A DNA stretch of 64,000 bases from Rhizobium rosettiformans (lineage in GTDB: Bacteria; Pseudomonadota; Alphaproteobacteria; Rhizobiales; Rhizobiaceae): positions 1,454,001 to 1,518,000 of the forward strand of contig NZ_CP032405.1 in NCBI RefSeq assembly GCF_016806065.1, written 5' to 3'. Position 1 is the first letter of the stretch; every line of letters starts with the position of its first letter. Below are positions 1 to 9,236 of this stretch, in pieces. The translations under genes and the position numbers were made by a program. The notes below the pieces were generated by a model. The model searched no databases. It was not told the DNA's origin and was given only the letters and a program-made list of their open reading frames with translations.

Positions 1-136
1 GCGGTCGCTCGGCGACATCAGGGTCGAGATTGTTCATCAACATGCGCAGCGGCGCTTCCGTCATCCAGCTCTTGGCCGATAGTTCGGTTCCGATGGCGGC
101 GCGGACGTCGCGGATATTGTGTCTAGGATTGCTCAT
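1..136 (-). CDS. hutU: Urocanate hydratase, N-terminal fragment
   Basis: Only the first 45 codons are inside the window; the gene continues off the left edge. The start is the ATG at 136-134, preceded by a purine-rich AAGGAAACAGGACC. The fragment reads [16 protein letters not shown], followed by [18 protein letters not shown], which matches the remembered N-terminus of HutU. HutU converts urocanate to imidazolonepropionate with tightly bound NAD in the cytoplasm, the second step of histidine breakdown. It is the last visible gene of the hut operon, after hutG and a RIME element, so it is probably co-transcribed but separated from hutG by the element's hairpins. Confidence 0.85.
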   Translation of the reverse strand, partial: MSNPRHNIRDVRAAIGTELSAKSWMTEAPLRMLMNNLDPDVAERP

Positions 137-171
137 GGTCCTGTTTCCTTGTGGAACGTCTCATCGATTTT

Positions 172-1092
172 TCAGAATGGCCCCTCACCTGACCCTCTCC
201 CCGCAGGCGGGGAGAGGGAAAAGCGAGGCTGCGGCGCGCTGCCTTCTCCCCGTTTACGGGGAGAAGGTGCCGGCAGGCGGATGAGGGGTTGCATGTTTGG
301 CAACTCGAGCGCGATGGCTTCGATTGATGTCAGAATGATCTTGAGATGATGTCTCAGCGCCTCGGCCTTCCCGACGTCATAGGCGAAGGGTGGTGCTTCG
401 GTGGCCAGATGCGTGATCTGCGCCAGTTCCATCTGAATGGCGTGCACGCCGGTATCCGGCTGCCCGTAATGCCGCGTCGTCCAGCCGCCCTTGAAGCGGC
501 CATTGACCACAGACCTGTAGCCCTCGGCCAGACCGGCGATCTCGGCGGCGGTTCTCTCGATCCGGGCATCGCAGGTGCGGCCCATGTCGGTGCCGATGTT
601 GAAATCCGGAAGAGGTCCTTCGAACAGGTAGGGGATGCGTGAACGTATCGAATGGCAGTCATAGAGCACCGCCACGCCATGCATCGCCTTCACGCGTTCG
701 ATCTCGACCTTGAGCGCCGCATGATAGGGCTGATGGAAGCCTGCCAGCCGCTCGGCGATATCGTCGTCGGTCGGCTCCTCGCCGCTCTTCCAGATGGCGA
801 CACCGTCGAAATCCGTTTCCGGAACGAGGCCGGTGGTGTTCTGCCCCGGATAGAGGCTCACGCCATCAGGATCGCGGTTCGCATCGATCACGTAGCGATG
901 GAAGGTCGCCCTGACCGTCGTCGCATCCGGCAACAACCCGGCATAGAGCTCATGGATATGCCAGTCGGTATCGGCCAGCAGCTTGCCATTGTCGTTGAGC
1001 CGATCCCGGATCGCAGGCGGCACGTCCGTGCCCGTATGTGGGAAGGCAAGGATGACGGGCGATGTGCCTTGCTTGACTTCGAAGACGGCCAT
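172..1092 (-). CDS. hutG: N-formylglutamate amidohydrolase HutG with RIME-derived C-terminal tail
   Basis: HutG hydrolyses N-formylglutamate to glutamate and formate. This is the last step of the pathway branch that begins with the HutF deiminase, so it agrees with hutF being in the operon. I chose the ATG at 1092 (MAVFEVKQGTSP) because it lies one base after the hutH stop. The amidohydrolase motifs are visible: FPHTGTDVP near residue 20, DCHSIRS near 160, and NGRFKGGWTTRHYG near 215. The protein is 306 aa, whereas I recall family members of about 265-270 aa. The last ~30 residues (PAPSPRKRGEG then SLSPPAGRGSGEGPF) are encoded by the RIME repeat, so the native stop has been lost or displaced. 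Function is confident; the tail is probably dispensable. Confidence 0.9.
   Translation of the reverse strand: MAVFEVKQGTSPVILAFPHTGTDVPPAIRDRLNDNGKLLADTDWHIHELYAGLLPDATTVRATFHRYVIDANRDPDGVSLYPGQNTTGLVPETDFDGVAIWKSGEEPTDDDIAERLAGFHQPYHAALKVEIERVKAMHGVAVLYDCHSIRSRIPYLFEGPLPDFNIGTDMGRTCDARIERTAAEIAGLAEGYRSVVNGRFKGGWTTRHYGQPDTGVHAIQMELAQITHLATEAPPFAYDVGKAEALRHHLKIILTSIEAIALELPNMQPLIRLPAPSPRKRGEGSAPQPRFSLSPPAGRGSGEGPF
181..288. repeat. RIME-type intergenic mosaic element
   Basis: This is a 108-bp element with inverted ends (cccctcac at the left, gatgagggg at the right). It holds two strong palindromes: ccctctcccc / ggggagaggg at 193-218 and ccttctcccc / ggggagaagg at 242-267. The layout and words such as 'ccggcaggcggatgagggg' match the Rhizobium-specific intergenic mosaic element (RIME1) as I remember it. 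It lies between hutG and hutU and overlaps the 3' end of the hutG reading frame. On the hut transcript it would fold into two stem-loops. Confidence 0.85.
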
Positions 1093-1093
1093 C

Positions 1094-2629
1094 TCACCCC
1101 TCCAGACCCGGCAACAACCCGGCAGACACGGCCGAAACCAGCGTCCCATCCGCCACCAGGCGACCGGCAGCCTCGAGATCTGGCGCCATGTAGCGGTCCT
1201 CTTCCAGTGTGGCGACATGGGCACGCAAGGTGGAGATCACTCGTCGCAGTTCCGGGCTCGTCGTCAGCGGACTGCGGAATTCGACGCCCTGGGCGGCCGT
1301 CAGCGCCTCGATGCCGATGATCGAGAAGAGGTTATCGGTCATCTGCAGCAGGCGCCGTGCGCCATGGCAGGCCATGGAAACATGGTCTTCCTGATTGGCT
1401 GAGGTAGGTGTGGAATCGACCGAGGCCGGATGCGCCATCTGCTTGTTTTCGCTCATCAAGGCAGCAGAGGTCACCTCGGCAATCATCAGGCCGGAGTTGA
1501 GGCCGGGCTTCTTGGCGAGGAAGGCCGGCAGCCCGTAGGACAGGGCCGGATCGACCAAGAGCGCGATCCGCCGTTGTGCGATCGCGCCGATCTCGCAGAC
1601 AGCGATCGCGATCTGGTCGGCGGCGAAAGCGACGGGCTCTGCATGGAAGTTGCCGCCCGAGACGACGCTCATGTCGGAAAGCACGAGCGGATTATCGGTA
1701 ACAGCATTCGCCTCGATTTCGAGTGTGCGGCCGGTCATGCGCAGGAGATCGAGACAGGCGCCATCGACCTGCGGCTGGCAGCGGATGCAATAGGGGTCCT
1801 GCACCCGCTCGTCGCCTTCCAGATGGCTTTCCCGGATGACGGAGCCGGAAAGCAGGCCACGCAGGGCCGCTGCCGTATCGATCTGCCCCTTGTGGCCACG
1901 CAGTGTATGAATGTCAGCGGTGAAGGGCGCCGACGAGCCCATCGCAGCGTCAGTCGAGAGCGCGCCGGTAATCAGCGCGGCCTGTGCGGCCCGATGGGCG
2001 CGGAACAGGCCGGCCAGCGCCAGTGCCGTCGAGGCCTGCGTGCCGTTGATCAGCGCCAGACCTTCCTTGGCCGCGAGCACGACGGGCGTCAGCCCCGCGC
2101 GCTTCAGCGCCTCGGCGCCGGAAAGCCGTTCGCCCTCAAAGAAGGCTTCCGCCTCGCCCATCATCACCGCTGCCATATGCGCAAGCGGTGCCAGATCACC
2201 GGAGGCGCCGACGGAGCCTTTCTCAGGAATGAGCGGGGTAACGCCTTTCTCCAGCATGCCCTCGATCAGGCGCACCAGTTCGAGGCGGACACCGGATGCG
2301 CCGCGACCGAGCGAGATCAGCTTGAGCGCCATGATCAGCCGCACGATGTTGGCGCCAAGAGGCTGGCCCACGCCGCAGCAATGCGACAGGATCAGATTGC
2401 GCTGCAGGGTCTCGGTGTCGGCCGCATCGATCTTGATTGAGGCGAGTTTGCCGAAGCCGGTATTAATGCCGTAGACCGGCTCATTGCCAGCGGCGATTTC
2501 GGCAATCCGTGCGGCCGCTTTCTCGATGCCGGCATCGAAGCTGCGGTCTAGTACGGCGCTTTCGCCGCTCCAGTAGATCTGCGCGAGTTCGGCGAGAGAG
2601 ACGCGGCCGGGGTGAAGCGTAATGGTCAC
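1094..2629 (-). CDS. hutH: Histidine ammonia-lyase (MIO enzyme)
   Basis: HutH deaminates L-histidine to urocanate. The 511-aa protein keeps the canonical active site. Tyr53 lies in VYGINTGFG, the MIO-forming Ala142-Ser143-Gly144 lies in [15 protein letters not shown], and [22 protein letters not shown] and the QEDHVSM segment follow. The start is the GTG at 2629-2627, which overlaps the hutI stop (GTGA) and has AAGGA about eight bases upstream, indicating translational coupling. The numbering agrees with the well-studied Pseudomonas putida enzyme (Tyr53, Ser143). hutG follows after one base. This is the catalytically complete copy, in contrast to the paralog upstream of hutI. Confidence 0.96.
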   Translation of the reverse strand: MTITLHPGRVSLAELAQIYWSGESAVLDRSFDAGIEKAAARIAEIAAGNEPVYGINTGFGKLASIKIDAADTETLQRNLILSHCCGVGQPLGANIVRLIMALKLISLGRGASGVRLELVRLIEGMLEKGVTPLIPEKGSVGASGDLAPLAHMAAVMMGEAEAFFEGERLSGAEALKRAGLTPVVLAAKEGLALINGTQASTALALAGLFRAHRAAQAALITGALSTDAAMGSSAPFTADIHTLRGHKGQIDTAAALRGLLSGSVIRESHLEGDERVQDPYCIRCQPQVDGACLDLLRMTGRTLEIEANAVTDNPLVLSDMSVVSGGNFHAEPVAFAADQIAIAVCEIGAIAQRRIALLVDPALSYGLPAFLAKKPGLNSGLMIAEVTSAALMSENKQMAHPASVDSTPTSANQEDHVSMACHGARRLLQMTDNLFSIIGIEALTAAQGVEFRSPLTTSPELRRVISTLRAHVATLEEDRYMAPDLEAAGRLVADGTLVSAVSAGLLPGLEG

Positions 2630-3846
2630 GACAGAATTCCTTTGGTGATGTGGCCGTTCCAGATGCGCTGATGCAGCGGATTGAAACCGATGCGGTAGAC
2701 GAGTTCCGCCGGGCTCTCGATCGACCAGATGGCAAGGTCGGCCTGCTTGCCGACCTCGATGGTGCCGACCGTATCGAGACGCCCGAGCGCGTGGGCGGCG
2801 TTGCGGGTCACGCCGAGAAGGCATTCCTCGACCGTCATGTGAAACAGCGTGGCCGCCATGTTCATGGTCAGCAGCAGGGAGGTGAGCGGCGAGGTGCCGG
2901 GATTGCAGTCCGTGGCAAGCGCGATCGCTGTTCCGTGTTTGCGGAATAACTCGACCGGCGGCTTCTTCGTCTCACGGATGAAGTAATAGGCGCCGGGCAA
3001 GAGCACCGCGACGGTTCCGGCCTTGGTCATCGCGGAAGCGCCGTCTTCATCGATGTATTCCAGATGGTCGGCCGAAAGCGCCTGGTATTCGGCTGCCAGC
3101 GCTGCTCCATGCAGATTCGACAGCTGGTCGGCATGCAGTTTGACCGGAAGGCCCAGAGACCTTGCCGCATCGAAGACAAGCCGCATCTCATCGGGCGAGA
3201 AGGCAATGCCTTCGCAAAAGCCGTCCACCGCATCGACCAGTCCTTGCGCCTGGGCGGCTTTCAATCCCGGCAGCACGACGTCTTCGATGAAGTCGCGATT
3301 GCGTCCTTTGTAGTCGGCGGGCGTCGCATGCGCCCCGAGATAGGTCGTGGTAATGGCCACCGGACGCTTCTCGGCCAGCTGCCGGGCGGCGCGCAGCATC
3401 TTGAGCTCGTCTTCGACGGTGAGCCCGTAGCCGGACTTACCCTCGACGGTCGTCACCCCCTCGGCAATCAGCGCGTCAAGCCGGGGAAGCGTTTGCGCGA
3501 CAAGATCCGCCTCGCTCGCTTCGCGTACCTGGCGCACCGACGATACGATGCCGCCGCCAGCCCGTGCGATTTCCTCGTAAGATGCGCCGGCAAGGCGCAT
3601 CTCGAACTCTTTCGCGCGATTGCCTGCATGCACGAGATGCGTATGGCAATCGATGAGGCCCGGCGTCGCCCAGCGACCTTCGCAGTCGATCACCTCGGCG
3701 CTACCAGGGATCGCGATCTCGTCCGCCTCTCCGACGGCAACGATCCGCCCGCCGTCGATCACCACCCTGCCATTCTCGATCACACCAAGCCCTGGCCGGT
3801 CAGGCGCCATGGACGCGAGCCGTGCATTGGTGAGTATAGTCGTCAT
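2626..3846 (-). CDS. hutI: Imidazolonepropionase
   Basis: HutI hydrolyses 4-imidazolone-5-propionate to N-formimino-L-glutamate, the third histidine-degradation step. It is an amidohydrolase-superfamily enzyme. The metal-binding [10 protein letters not shown] lies near residue 75, KLHADQLSN near 245, and the [10 protein letters not shown] segment near 315. Its 406 aa is normal for the family. The ATG start overlaps the TGA of the preceding MIO-less lyase gene by four bases (ATGA), and its own stop overlaps the hutH GTG, so three successive genes are translationally coupled. Confidence 0.96.
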   Translation of the reverse strand: MTTILTNARLASMAPDRPGLGVIENGRVVIDGGRIVAVGEADEIAIPGSAEVIDCEGRWATPGLIDCHTHLVHAGNRAKEFEMRLAGASYEEIARAGGGIVSSVRQVREASEADLVAQTLPRLDALIAEGVTTVEGKSGYGLTVEDELKMLRAARQLAEKRPVAITTTYLGAHATPADYKGRNRDFIEDVVLPGLKAAQAQGLVDAVDGFCEGIAFSPDEMRLVFDAARSLGLPVKLHADQLSNLHGAALAAEYQALSADHLEYIDEDGASAMTKAGTVAVLLPGAYYFIRETKKPPVELFRKHGTAIALATDCNPGTSPLTSLLLTMNMAATLFHMTVEECLLGVTRNAAHALGRLDTVGTIEVGKQADLAIWSIESPAELVYRIGFNPLHQRIWNGHITKGILS

Positions 3847-5351
3847 GCGCCCTCGCTTTCGGGCCAGGCGGCCGTCGTCTTCAGGAGTGTTCGGATCTGC
3901 TGGATGTCGCGGTTCAGGGGCCGATCGTCCCGGTAGAAGGGCACCGCGTGACGAACCCGGTCATAGATCCGTTGTGTCATCGGAGCCTTGGCCGCATTGG
4001 AGGATTGCAGGTCATGGGCCTGCGCAGCGGCGGTCAGTTCGATGGCAAGCACCGTCTCGAGATTGTCGAGTATGGCGAGCGCCTTGGCCGCAGCCGGCGT
4101 CGCATGGGTCAGGATGTCTTCCTGCAGGCCTGAGGTGATTCCACCGTCGAGGCTCGCGGGCATCGCGAGCCGGCGGTTTTCCGCCACCAGCGCTGCCGCA
4201 GTGTACTGGATGATCATGAAGCCGGATTCGACGCCGCTACCCGAGGCGAGGAAGGCCGGCAGGCCGCTCACCAGCGGGTTGACCAACCTATCGATCCGCC
4301 GCTCGGAAATGGCGGCAAGTTCGGCTGCGGCCGTCGCCAGATGATCCATGGCGAGCCCAAGGGCTGCACCCACGGCATGCGCCTGCGAATGCACTTTCGG
4401 GTCGAGAGGCGAGCCGCTCACGGCGGGGTTGTCGGTGACGCTCGCCAGCTCCCGATCCACCACCGCACGCACGTCATCGAGCGCATCGCGCACCGCGCCA
4501 TGCACATGCGGCACGGCCCTGAGGCTGAGCGGATCCTGCGTCCGCTTGCCGGCAGATTCGGCGAGAAGGGCGCTCCCGGCAAGCAGTTGGCGCAAGTTAT
4601 GCCCGACCTGCTGCAGGCCATCGGACTCCCGCAGGGAAAGCGGCATTTCCGCAAATGGATCGCTTTGCGCGCCGAGGTTCTCGTAGCTCATCGCCGCTGC
4701 CGAATCCGCCCAGTCGACGAGATGCGCGAGCCTGGTGACGGCAAGCGAAGCAAGGCCGGTGGCGCAGGGTGTACCGTTGATCAGGCTCAGACCTTCCTTC
4801 GCCTGGAGCACAAGCGGCTTCTGACCGAGCGCTGCCAGCGCCTCGGCGCCCGACAACAGCTTGCCGTCATGGCGGCATTCGCCAGCGCCGATGACGACAA
4901 GCCCGATCGCCGCGCCATGCGTCAGGTAACCGACCGAGCCTCTCGACGGGATCACCGGAAGCATATCGCTGTTCAGAAGCGCAATGAGCGTCTCGACGAC
5001 CTCAAGCCGAATGCCCGAATAGCCATGGGCAAAATTGGCGATCTGGGCCGCCATGATCGCGCGGGTCTCCACTCGCCCGAGCGGTTCACCGACACCACAG
5101 GAATGGCTGAACAGCAGATTGCGAGAAAGCGACGCCTGCTCCTCGCGATCGATGACCACGTCGCAGAGTGCGCCAACACCGGTATTGATCCCATAACCAC
5201 GGATGCCTTGGTCGACCAGGGCCTCGACGATCGCGCGGGCATCGAGAATCCGCTGCCGCGCTGTTTCGCTCAAACCCAGCCTTGCTCCCTCGGCAACGGT
5301 AGCGATTTCATCGGATGTCAGCACCGTATCGAGCGTGATCGTCTGCGCCAT
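3843..5351 (-). CDS. HutH paralog lacking the MIO triad (aromatic ammonia-lyase family)
   Basis: This 502-aa protein aligns with HutH along its length: GYGINTGVG with Tyr53, [41 protein letters not shown] and GLQEDILTH. At the cofactor site HutH has [13 protein letters not shown], but this protein reads [12 protein letters not shown]. The spacing from that glycine to the shared LSGAEAL is exactly three residues shorter, so the Ala-Ser-Gly triad appears cleanly deleted. A MIO cofactor therefore cannot form, and histidine deamination is unlikely by the usual route. Ergothionases are HAL relatives reported to work without MIO because trimethylamine is a good leaving group. A betaine of histidine (hercynine or ergothioneine) is therefore a reasonable substrate guess. 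I chose the ATG at 5351, with GGA six bases upstream; an in-frame ATG at 5363 has no ribosome-binding site. Confidence 0.85.
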   Translation of the reverse strand: MAQTITLDTVLTSDEIATVAEGARLGLSETARQRILDARAIVEALVDQGIRGYGINTGVGALCDVVIDREEQASLSRNLLFSHSCGVGEPLGRVETRAIMAAQIANFAHGYSGIRLEVVETLIALLNSDMLPVIPSRGSVGYLTHGAAIGLVVIGAGECRHDGKLLSGAEALAALGQKPLVLQAKEGLSLINGTPCATGLASLAVTRLAHLVDWADSAAAMSYENLGAQSDPFAEMPLSLRESDGLQQVGHNLRQLLAGSALLAESAGKRTQDPLSLRAVPHVHGAVRDALDDVRAVVDRELASVTDNPAVSGSPLDPKVHSQAHAVGAALGLAMDHLATAAAELAAISERRIDRLVNPLVSGLPAFLASGSGVESGFMIIQYTAAALVAENRRLAMPASLDGGITSGLQEDILTHATPAAAKALAILDNLETVLAIELTAAAQAHDLQSSNAAKAPMTQRIYDRVRHAVPFYRDDRPLNRDIQQIRTLLKTTAAWPESEGA

Positions 5352-5394
5352 CAAGCATCCCATCTGATGAAAACAATTTGCCGGCTAATTAAAC

Positions 5395-6768
5395 TCATTG
5401 CAGGATCCTCTTCAGCGCACGGGCAAAGTCGCTGTCGATCCGTTCCTCTGCCAGGTGGCGACCCTCCCGAACCACGAAGTTTCCGCGAACCATCACGTCG
5501 CGCACGGCCTCACTGCCAAGTGCAAAGATCCAGCGGTCGAGGATCTGGTCGTCCTTGGCAGCGGCGATGAAAGGGTTGGCACCGTCGAGGACGACGAGAT
5601 CGGCCCGTGCGCCGACGCGAATGCCGCTCGTCCTGAGACCCGCAGCCTGAGAGCCACCGGCAAGGCTGGCGTCGATCAGAGTGCAGCCGACAGAGCCTCC
5701 GGGACCGGACACAAGCCGGTTGCGGCGGCGGTCACGAAGCCGCTGGCCATATTCCAGCACGCGCAGTTCCTCCGCCACGGAAGTTGCGACATGGCTATCC
5801 GTGCCGATTCCGAAGCGCCCGCCCTGAGCCATGAATTCCGTCGCCGGGAAGATACCATCCCCGAGATTGGCTTCGGTGGCCGGACAGAGACCCGCGACCG
5901 CGCCGGATTTCGCCAGCCGGACTGTCTCCTCCGCCGTCATATGCGTCGCATGGATGGCGCACCAGCGCTCGTCGACCGCGAACTCATCGAGCAGATAGCT
6001 GACCGGTCGGCGGCCGCTCCAGGCAAGGCAGTCCTCCACCTCGCGTTCCTGCTCGGCCACGTGGATGTGGATCGGTCCGCCGGTCTGCTCAGATGACAGC
6101 ACCGCGCGCATCTCGTCTGGCGTCGCCGCCCGCAGCGAATGGATTGCCAGACCAAGGCGCACCTCGGCAGCAGCACAAGCCGGCGCCAGTCGATCGAGGA
6201 GAGCCAGGAAACTGTCGACGCTATGAATGAAAGGGCGCTGTCCTTCATTGGGCGCGAGCCCACCGAAGCCGGCATGAGCGTAGAAGACGGGCAGGTGCGT
6301 CAGACCGATCCCGGCCGTCTCTGCCGACCGCAGGATACGGCTAGACATTTCGAAGCCATCGGACCTGCCGACCTCAGCCAAGGCATGGTGGAAATAGTGG
6401 AATTCCACGACCTGACCGAAGCCGCCCTTCAGAAGTTCACTATACAACTTCGTTGTAACAGCCTCGACATCGTCAGGCGACATCTGCCCGACCAGCCGAT
6501 ACATGGTGTCACGCCATGTCCAGAAGCTGTCGTTAGTTGACCCGGCAATCTCGGCCAAGCCAGCCATTGCACGCTGGAAGCCGTGAGAATGCAGGTTTTG
6601 CAGCGCCGGAACGACGGGTCCAGCCAGCGTGGTTGGATCAGGACCATGCACCTTGCCGCATTCGATCGAGGCAATCGAGCCACTCTGATCGATCCCGATT
6701 GTCACATTGCTCGCCCAGCCCTCGGGCAGAAGCACGCGCTCACAGAACAGAGTTTGAGGAGCTTTCAT
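5395..6768 (-). CDS. hutF: Formimidoylglutamate deiminase
   Basis: HutF deaminates N-formimino-L-glutamate to N-formyl-L-glutamate plus ammonia, the branch that needs HutG afterwards; both are present. The 457-aa protein belongs to the amidohydrolase superfamily. LQNLHSHGFQRAMAG near residue 57 supplies metal ligands, IHVAEQEREVEDC lies near 235, HATHMTAEE near 270 and GIGTDSHVATS near 320. The start ATG at 6768 has GAAGG seven bases upstream. It is the first gene of the visible hut operon; no hutC regulator is adjacent in this window. Confidence 0.93.
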   Translation of the reverse strand: MKAPQTLFCERVLLPEGWASNVTIGIDQSGSIASIECGKVHGPDPTTLAGPVVPALQNLHSHGFQRAMAGLAEIAGSTNDSFWTWRDTMYRLVGQMSPDDVEAVTTKLYSELLKGGFGQVVEFHYFHHALAEVGRSDGFEMSSRILRSAETAGIGLTHLPVFYAHAGFGGLAPNEGQRPFIHSVDSFLALLDRLAPACAAAEVRLGLAIHSLRAATPDEMRAVLSSEQTGGPIHIHVAEQEREVEDCLAWSGRRPVSYLLDEFAVDERWCAIHATHMTAEETVRLAKSGAVAGLCPATEANLGDGIFPATEFMAQGGRFGIGTDSHVATSVAEELRVLEYGQRLRDRRRNRLVSGPGGSVGCTLIDASLAGGSQAAGLRTSGIRVGARADLVVLDGANPFIAAAKDDQILDRWIFALGSEAVRDVMVRGNFVVREGRHLAEERIDSDFARALKRILQ

Positions 6769-6784
6769 CTCGAAACCTTCGCAA

Positions 6785-6798
6785 GTTGTATAGGCAAC
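6785..6798. promoter_or_regulatory. Possible operator upstream of hutF
   Basis: The imperfect dyad GTTGTATAGGCAAC lies 17 bases upstream of the hutF start. It loosely resembles the TTGTAT..ATACAA operators of HutC/GntR-type repressors. No HutC gene is visible here, so the assignment is tentative. Confidence 0.25.
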
Positions 6799-6904
6799 AT
6801 GGCAGGTTCCAAGCTCTGGCGCAAGAGGGCACCGATGCGCCTTTCAGATCCGGTATTCTGGTGACTGCACGCGGCCGAGACCTCGCCCCCACAGGCGCGT
6901 GGAA

Positions 6905-8530
6905 TCAGATGGCCAAGGAGATGGCGTCAGGCACTCTGGCCTGAGGGCTCGCCAGAGCGGCAAGCTCCTCGCGATGCCGCATCATGGCTTTGAGCAGTGC
7001 GTGATCTCGCGCGAGAGCCTGTTGCCGCTTCGGCGATGGCGGAAAATGCTTCATGGCATACCGCATCCGGCTTCCCGCTTCGGCAGACGTCGAAAAGGCG
7101 CCGGCGGCAACAGCCGCATGCAGTGCGCAGCCGAGAAGAACGGCGTCGCGGTCGATCGGCACAAAGACATCGCAGCCGGTCGCATCGGCATAGAGCTGTG
7201 CCAGAAGCGGATGGTCGGCGAGACCGCCCGCCAACAGGAGCTGCTTCGGCGCTCCCGCACGCCGCGGCTGATGCTCGATGATGTGGCGGATACTGCAGGC
7301 GAGTGCCACACAGCTTCGCCAGTAGAGCCTGAGGAGGGAGCGCTCGCTCCGATCGAGATCGAGCCCCGCGATTGTCCCGGTGAGCATCGGATCGGACATA
7401 GGTGAGCGTGTACCATGCAGGTCCGGCAGGACGCTGATCGGGAGACCGAAGTCTGGTCCTTCGCTCGCCAGACACTCAGCAATCCCGTCGAGAATAGCGC
7501 GATGGCGCGCCTTCATCGGAATCCCGCCGGCCGGATGCTGCGTCACGATATAGTCGAGGAAGGCACCCGATGCGGACTGCCCTGCCTCCGTCAGCCAGAG
7601 GCCGGGAATCGCAGCATCACGGAAAGCGCCCCAGCAGCCGGGCCCGGACACAGGCTCGCTCGAAAGCCGCACGATGCAGCTTGAGGTGCCCGCGATCAGA
7701 ACGGCTTCGGCGTCGAAAGAGACACTTGGCCGTTGTCCGGCTGCAAACAGTCCGGTGGTGCCCGCATAGGCATCGATCAGCCCGGGAGCGACAAGACATT
7801 GCTCGTCGAGACCGAGTTCCTGGGCACTGGTTCGGCAGAGGCGGCCGATCGCTTGATCTGGCTGCTGCGAAAGCGCCGGCAGCCCTGCTCGATCCATGAC
7901 GTCGCCGAGTCCGACTTTTCGATAATAGTCGATCGGGGGCGCGCCGGGCGCTTCCGGCGTATAGCCCCATTTCGAGGCGAGCGCCGAATGGCTGCGTTTC
8001 TCGGAGCCGGTCGCGCGCCAGGTCAGGAAATCGCAGAGATCGAAGATGTGTGCGCTTTCAGCCCAGAGATCCGGTCTGTGCCTTTTGAGCCAGAGAAGTT
8101 TCGGGATCTGCATCTCGACCGATAGCCGTCCGCCAAAGCGTTCAAGCAACGGATCGGCAATCGCGTTGCAGTATTCGGTTTCCTCGAGCGCCCGATGGTC
8201 CATCCACAAGATGGTGTCGAGGGTCGGAGAGCGTGTTTCGGAGACGGAAAGCGGGCGTCCGTTTCGATCGCGCACGACGAGCGAACACGTCGCGTCGAAG
8301 CCGATGGCAAGGATTTGGGCAGCTGAAATTCCGCTGTCGGCAAGGGCTGCCTTCACAGCGCCGCAGACCGCAGTCCAGATCTCCTCGCTGTCCTGCTCCA
8401 TGTGTTTAGGCAGCGGCTGGTGAACGCTGATCGGCACGACGCAGCGGGCAAGTTGCCGACCGCTGAGATCAAACACCCCGGCCCGTGCACTGCCAGTGCC
8501 AACATCCACGGCCAAAAGGTGCTCACGCAT
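6905..8530 (-). CDS. FGGY-family pentulose kinase (D-ribulokinase-like)
   Basis: This is a 541-aa sugar kinase. The N-terminal phosphate-binding AVDVGTGSARAGVFD spans residues 7-21, with DATCS and DTILWMDHRA in the sugar-binding lobe. C-terminal ATPase elements include LLLAGGLADHPLLAQ and the acidic DRDAVLLGCALHAA. Length and pattern fit the FGGY pentulose-kinase subfamily (ribulokinase type) better than xylulokinase. Position at the end of the polyol operon suggests it phosphorylates the ketopentose made when the polyol dehydrogenases oxidise a pentitol. The ATG overlaps the HAD phosphatase stop by eight bases. The exact substrate (D-ribulose, D-xylulose or other) cannot be read from sequence alone. 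Confidence 0.82.
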   Translation of the reverse strand: MREHLLAVDVGTGSARAGVFDLSGRQLARCVVPISVHQPLPKHMEQDSEEIWTAVCGAVKAALADSGISAAQILAIGFDATCSLVVRDRNGRPLSVSETRSPTLDTILWMDHRALEETEYCNAIADPLLERFGGRLSVEMQIPKLLWLKRHRPDLWAESAHIFDLCDFLTWRATGSEKRSHSALASKWGYTPEAPGAPPIDYYRKVGLGDVMDRAGLPALSQQPDQAIGRLCRTSAQELGLDEQCLVAPGLIDAYAGTTGLFAAGQRPSVSFDAEAVLIAGTSSCIVRLSSEPVSGPGCWGAFRDAAIPGLWLTEAGQSASGAFLDYIVTQHPAGGIPMKARHRAILDGIAECLASEGPDFGLPISVLPDLHGTRSPMSDPMLTGTIAGLDLDRSERSLLRLYWRSCVALACSIRHIIEHQPRRAGAPKQLLLAGGLADHPLLAQLYADATGCDVFVPIDRDAVLLGCALHAAVAAGAFSTSAEAGSRMRYAMKHFPPSPKRQQALARDHALLKAMMRHREELAALASPQARVPDAISLAI

Positions 8531-9230
8531 CAGTCAGATCTTCCGGTCTCCTCGCTCCGAGGACAAAGTGGAGCAAATTCTCCATCGCGTCAAACTGCCC
8601 GTCTGGTGCCAGATGCGTGAGCGCTTTTTGATAACTGGCATGGCCGGTGTGGGATCCGCCTGTAAAGGCGATGACCTTCATGCCGGCTGCTTGCGCCGCA
8701 CGGATCCCCGCAGGGCTGTCCTCGATCACGAGACACTGTGACGGCGAGACCCCCATTTCGGCGGCTGCGTGCAGAAAAAGGTCCGGCGCGGGTTTGCCGC
8801 GTTCGACCATCGTGGCGCTGAAGATATGTGGGCTAAGACGGGGAAGAAGTCCGGTCACGGACAGGGACAGCTCGATGCGTTCCCGCTGGCTGGACGAGGC
8901 CACACAGCAGGAGACCTGCATGGCCTTCAGCGATTCGATGGCAGCCGCGACCCCGGGCAGGGGGTCCAATTCCGCACGAAACCGAGCGTAGAGCCCGTCC
9001 CGCATGCCGGCCAGAAAAGCCGGATCGATTTCAACACCGAATTCGGATCGAACCACCTCTGTCAGCGAACTAAGACTTCGCCCGAGAAAGCGCTCCGCCG
9101 CCTCGTCCGTCGTCAGCAGAACGCCCTTCTCGGCCAGCGCTTCGACCAGAACCTCGAGCGCGATGCCTTCGCTGTCGACGAGGACCCCGTCACAGTCGAA
9201 GATCACCAGGCGGATCGGCTGCGGGTCCAT
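8523..9230 (-). CDS. HAD-superfamily phosphatase, beta-phosphoglucomutase-like
   Basis: This cytoplasmic hydrolase has the HAD motif I FDCDGVLVDSEG at residues ~12-22, motif II in CCVASSSQRERIELS, and motif III/IV in KPAPDLFLHAA with VIEDSPAGIRAAQAAGM. The cap insert between motif I and II is alpha-helical, as in the PGMB/GS1 subgroup. It may remove phosphate from a sugar phosphate that accumulates during polyol use; that role is inferred only from the operon. I prefer the ATG at 9230 with GAG five bases upstream, although a GTG at 9236 immediately follows the mtlK stop. The product is about 235 aa. Confidence 0.8.
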   Translation of the reverse strand: MDPQPIRLVIFDCDGVLVDSEGIALEVLVEALAEKGVLLTTDEAAERFLGRSLSSLTEVVRSEFGVEIDPAFLAGMRDGLYARFRAELDPLPGVAAAIESLKAMQVSCCVASSSQRERIELSLSVTGLLPRLSPHIFSATMVERGKPAPDLFLHAAAEMGVSPSQCLVIEDSPAGIRAAQAAGMKVIAFTGGSHTGHASYQKALTHLAPDGQFDAMENLLHFVLGARRPEDLTDA

Positions 9231-9236
9231 GGTCAC

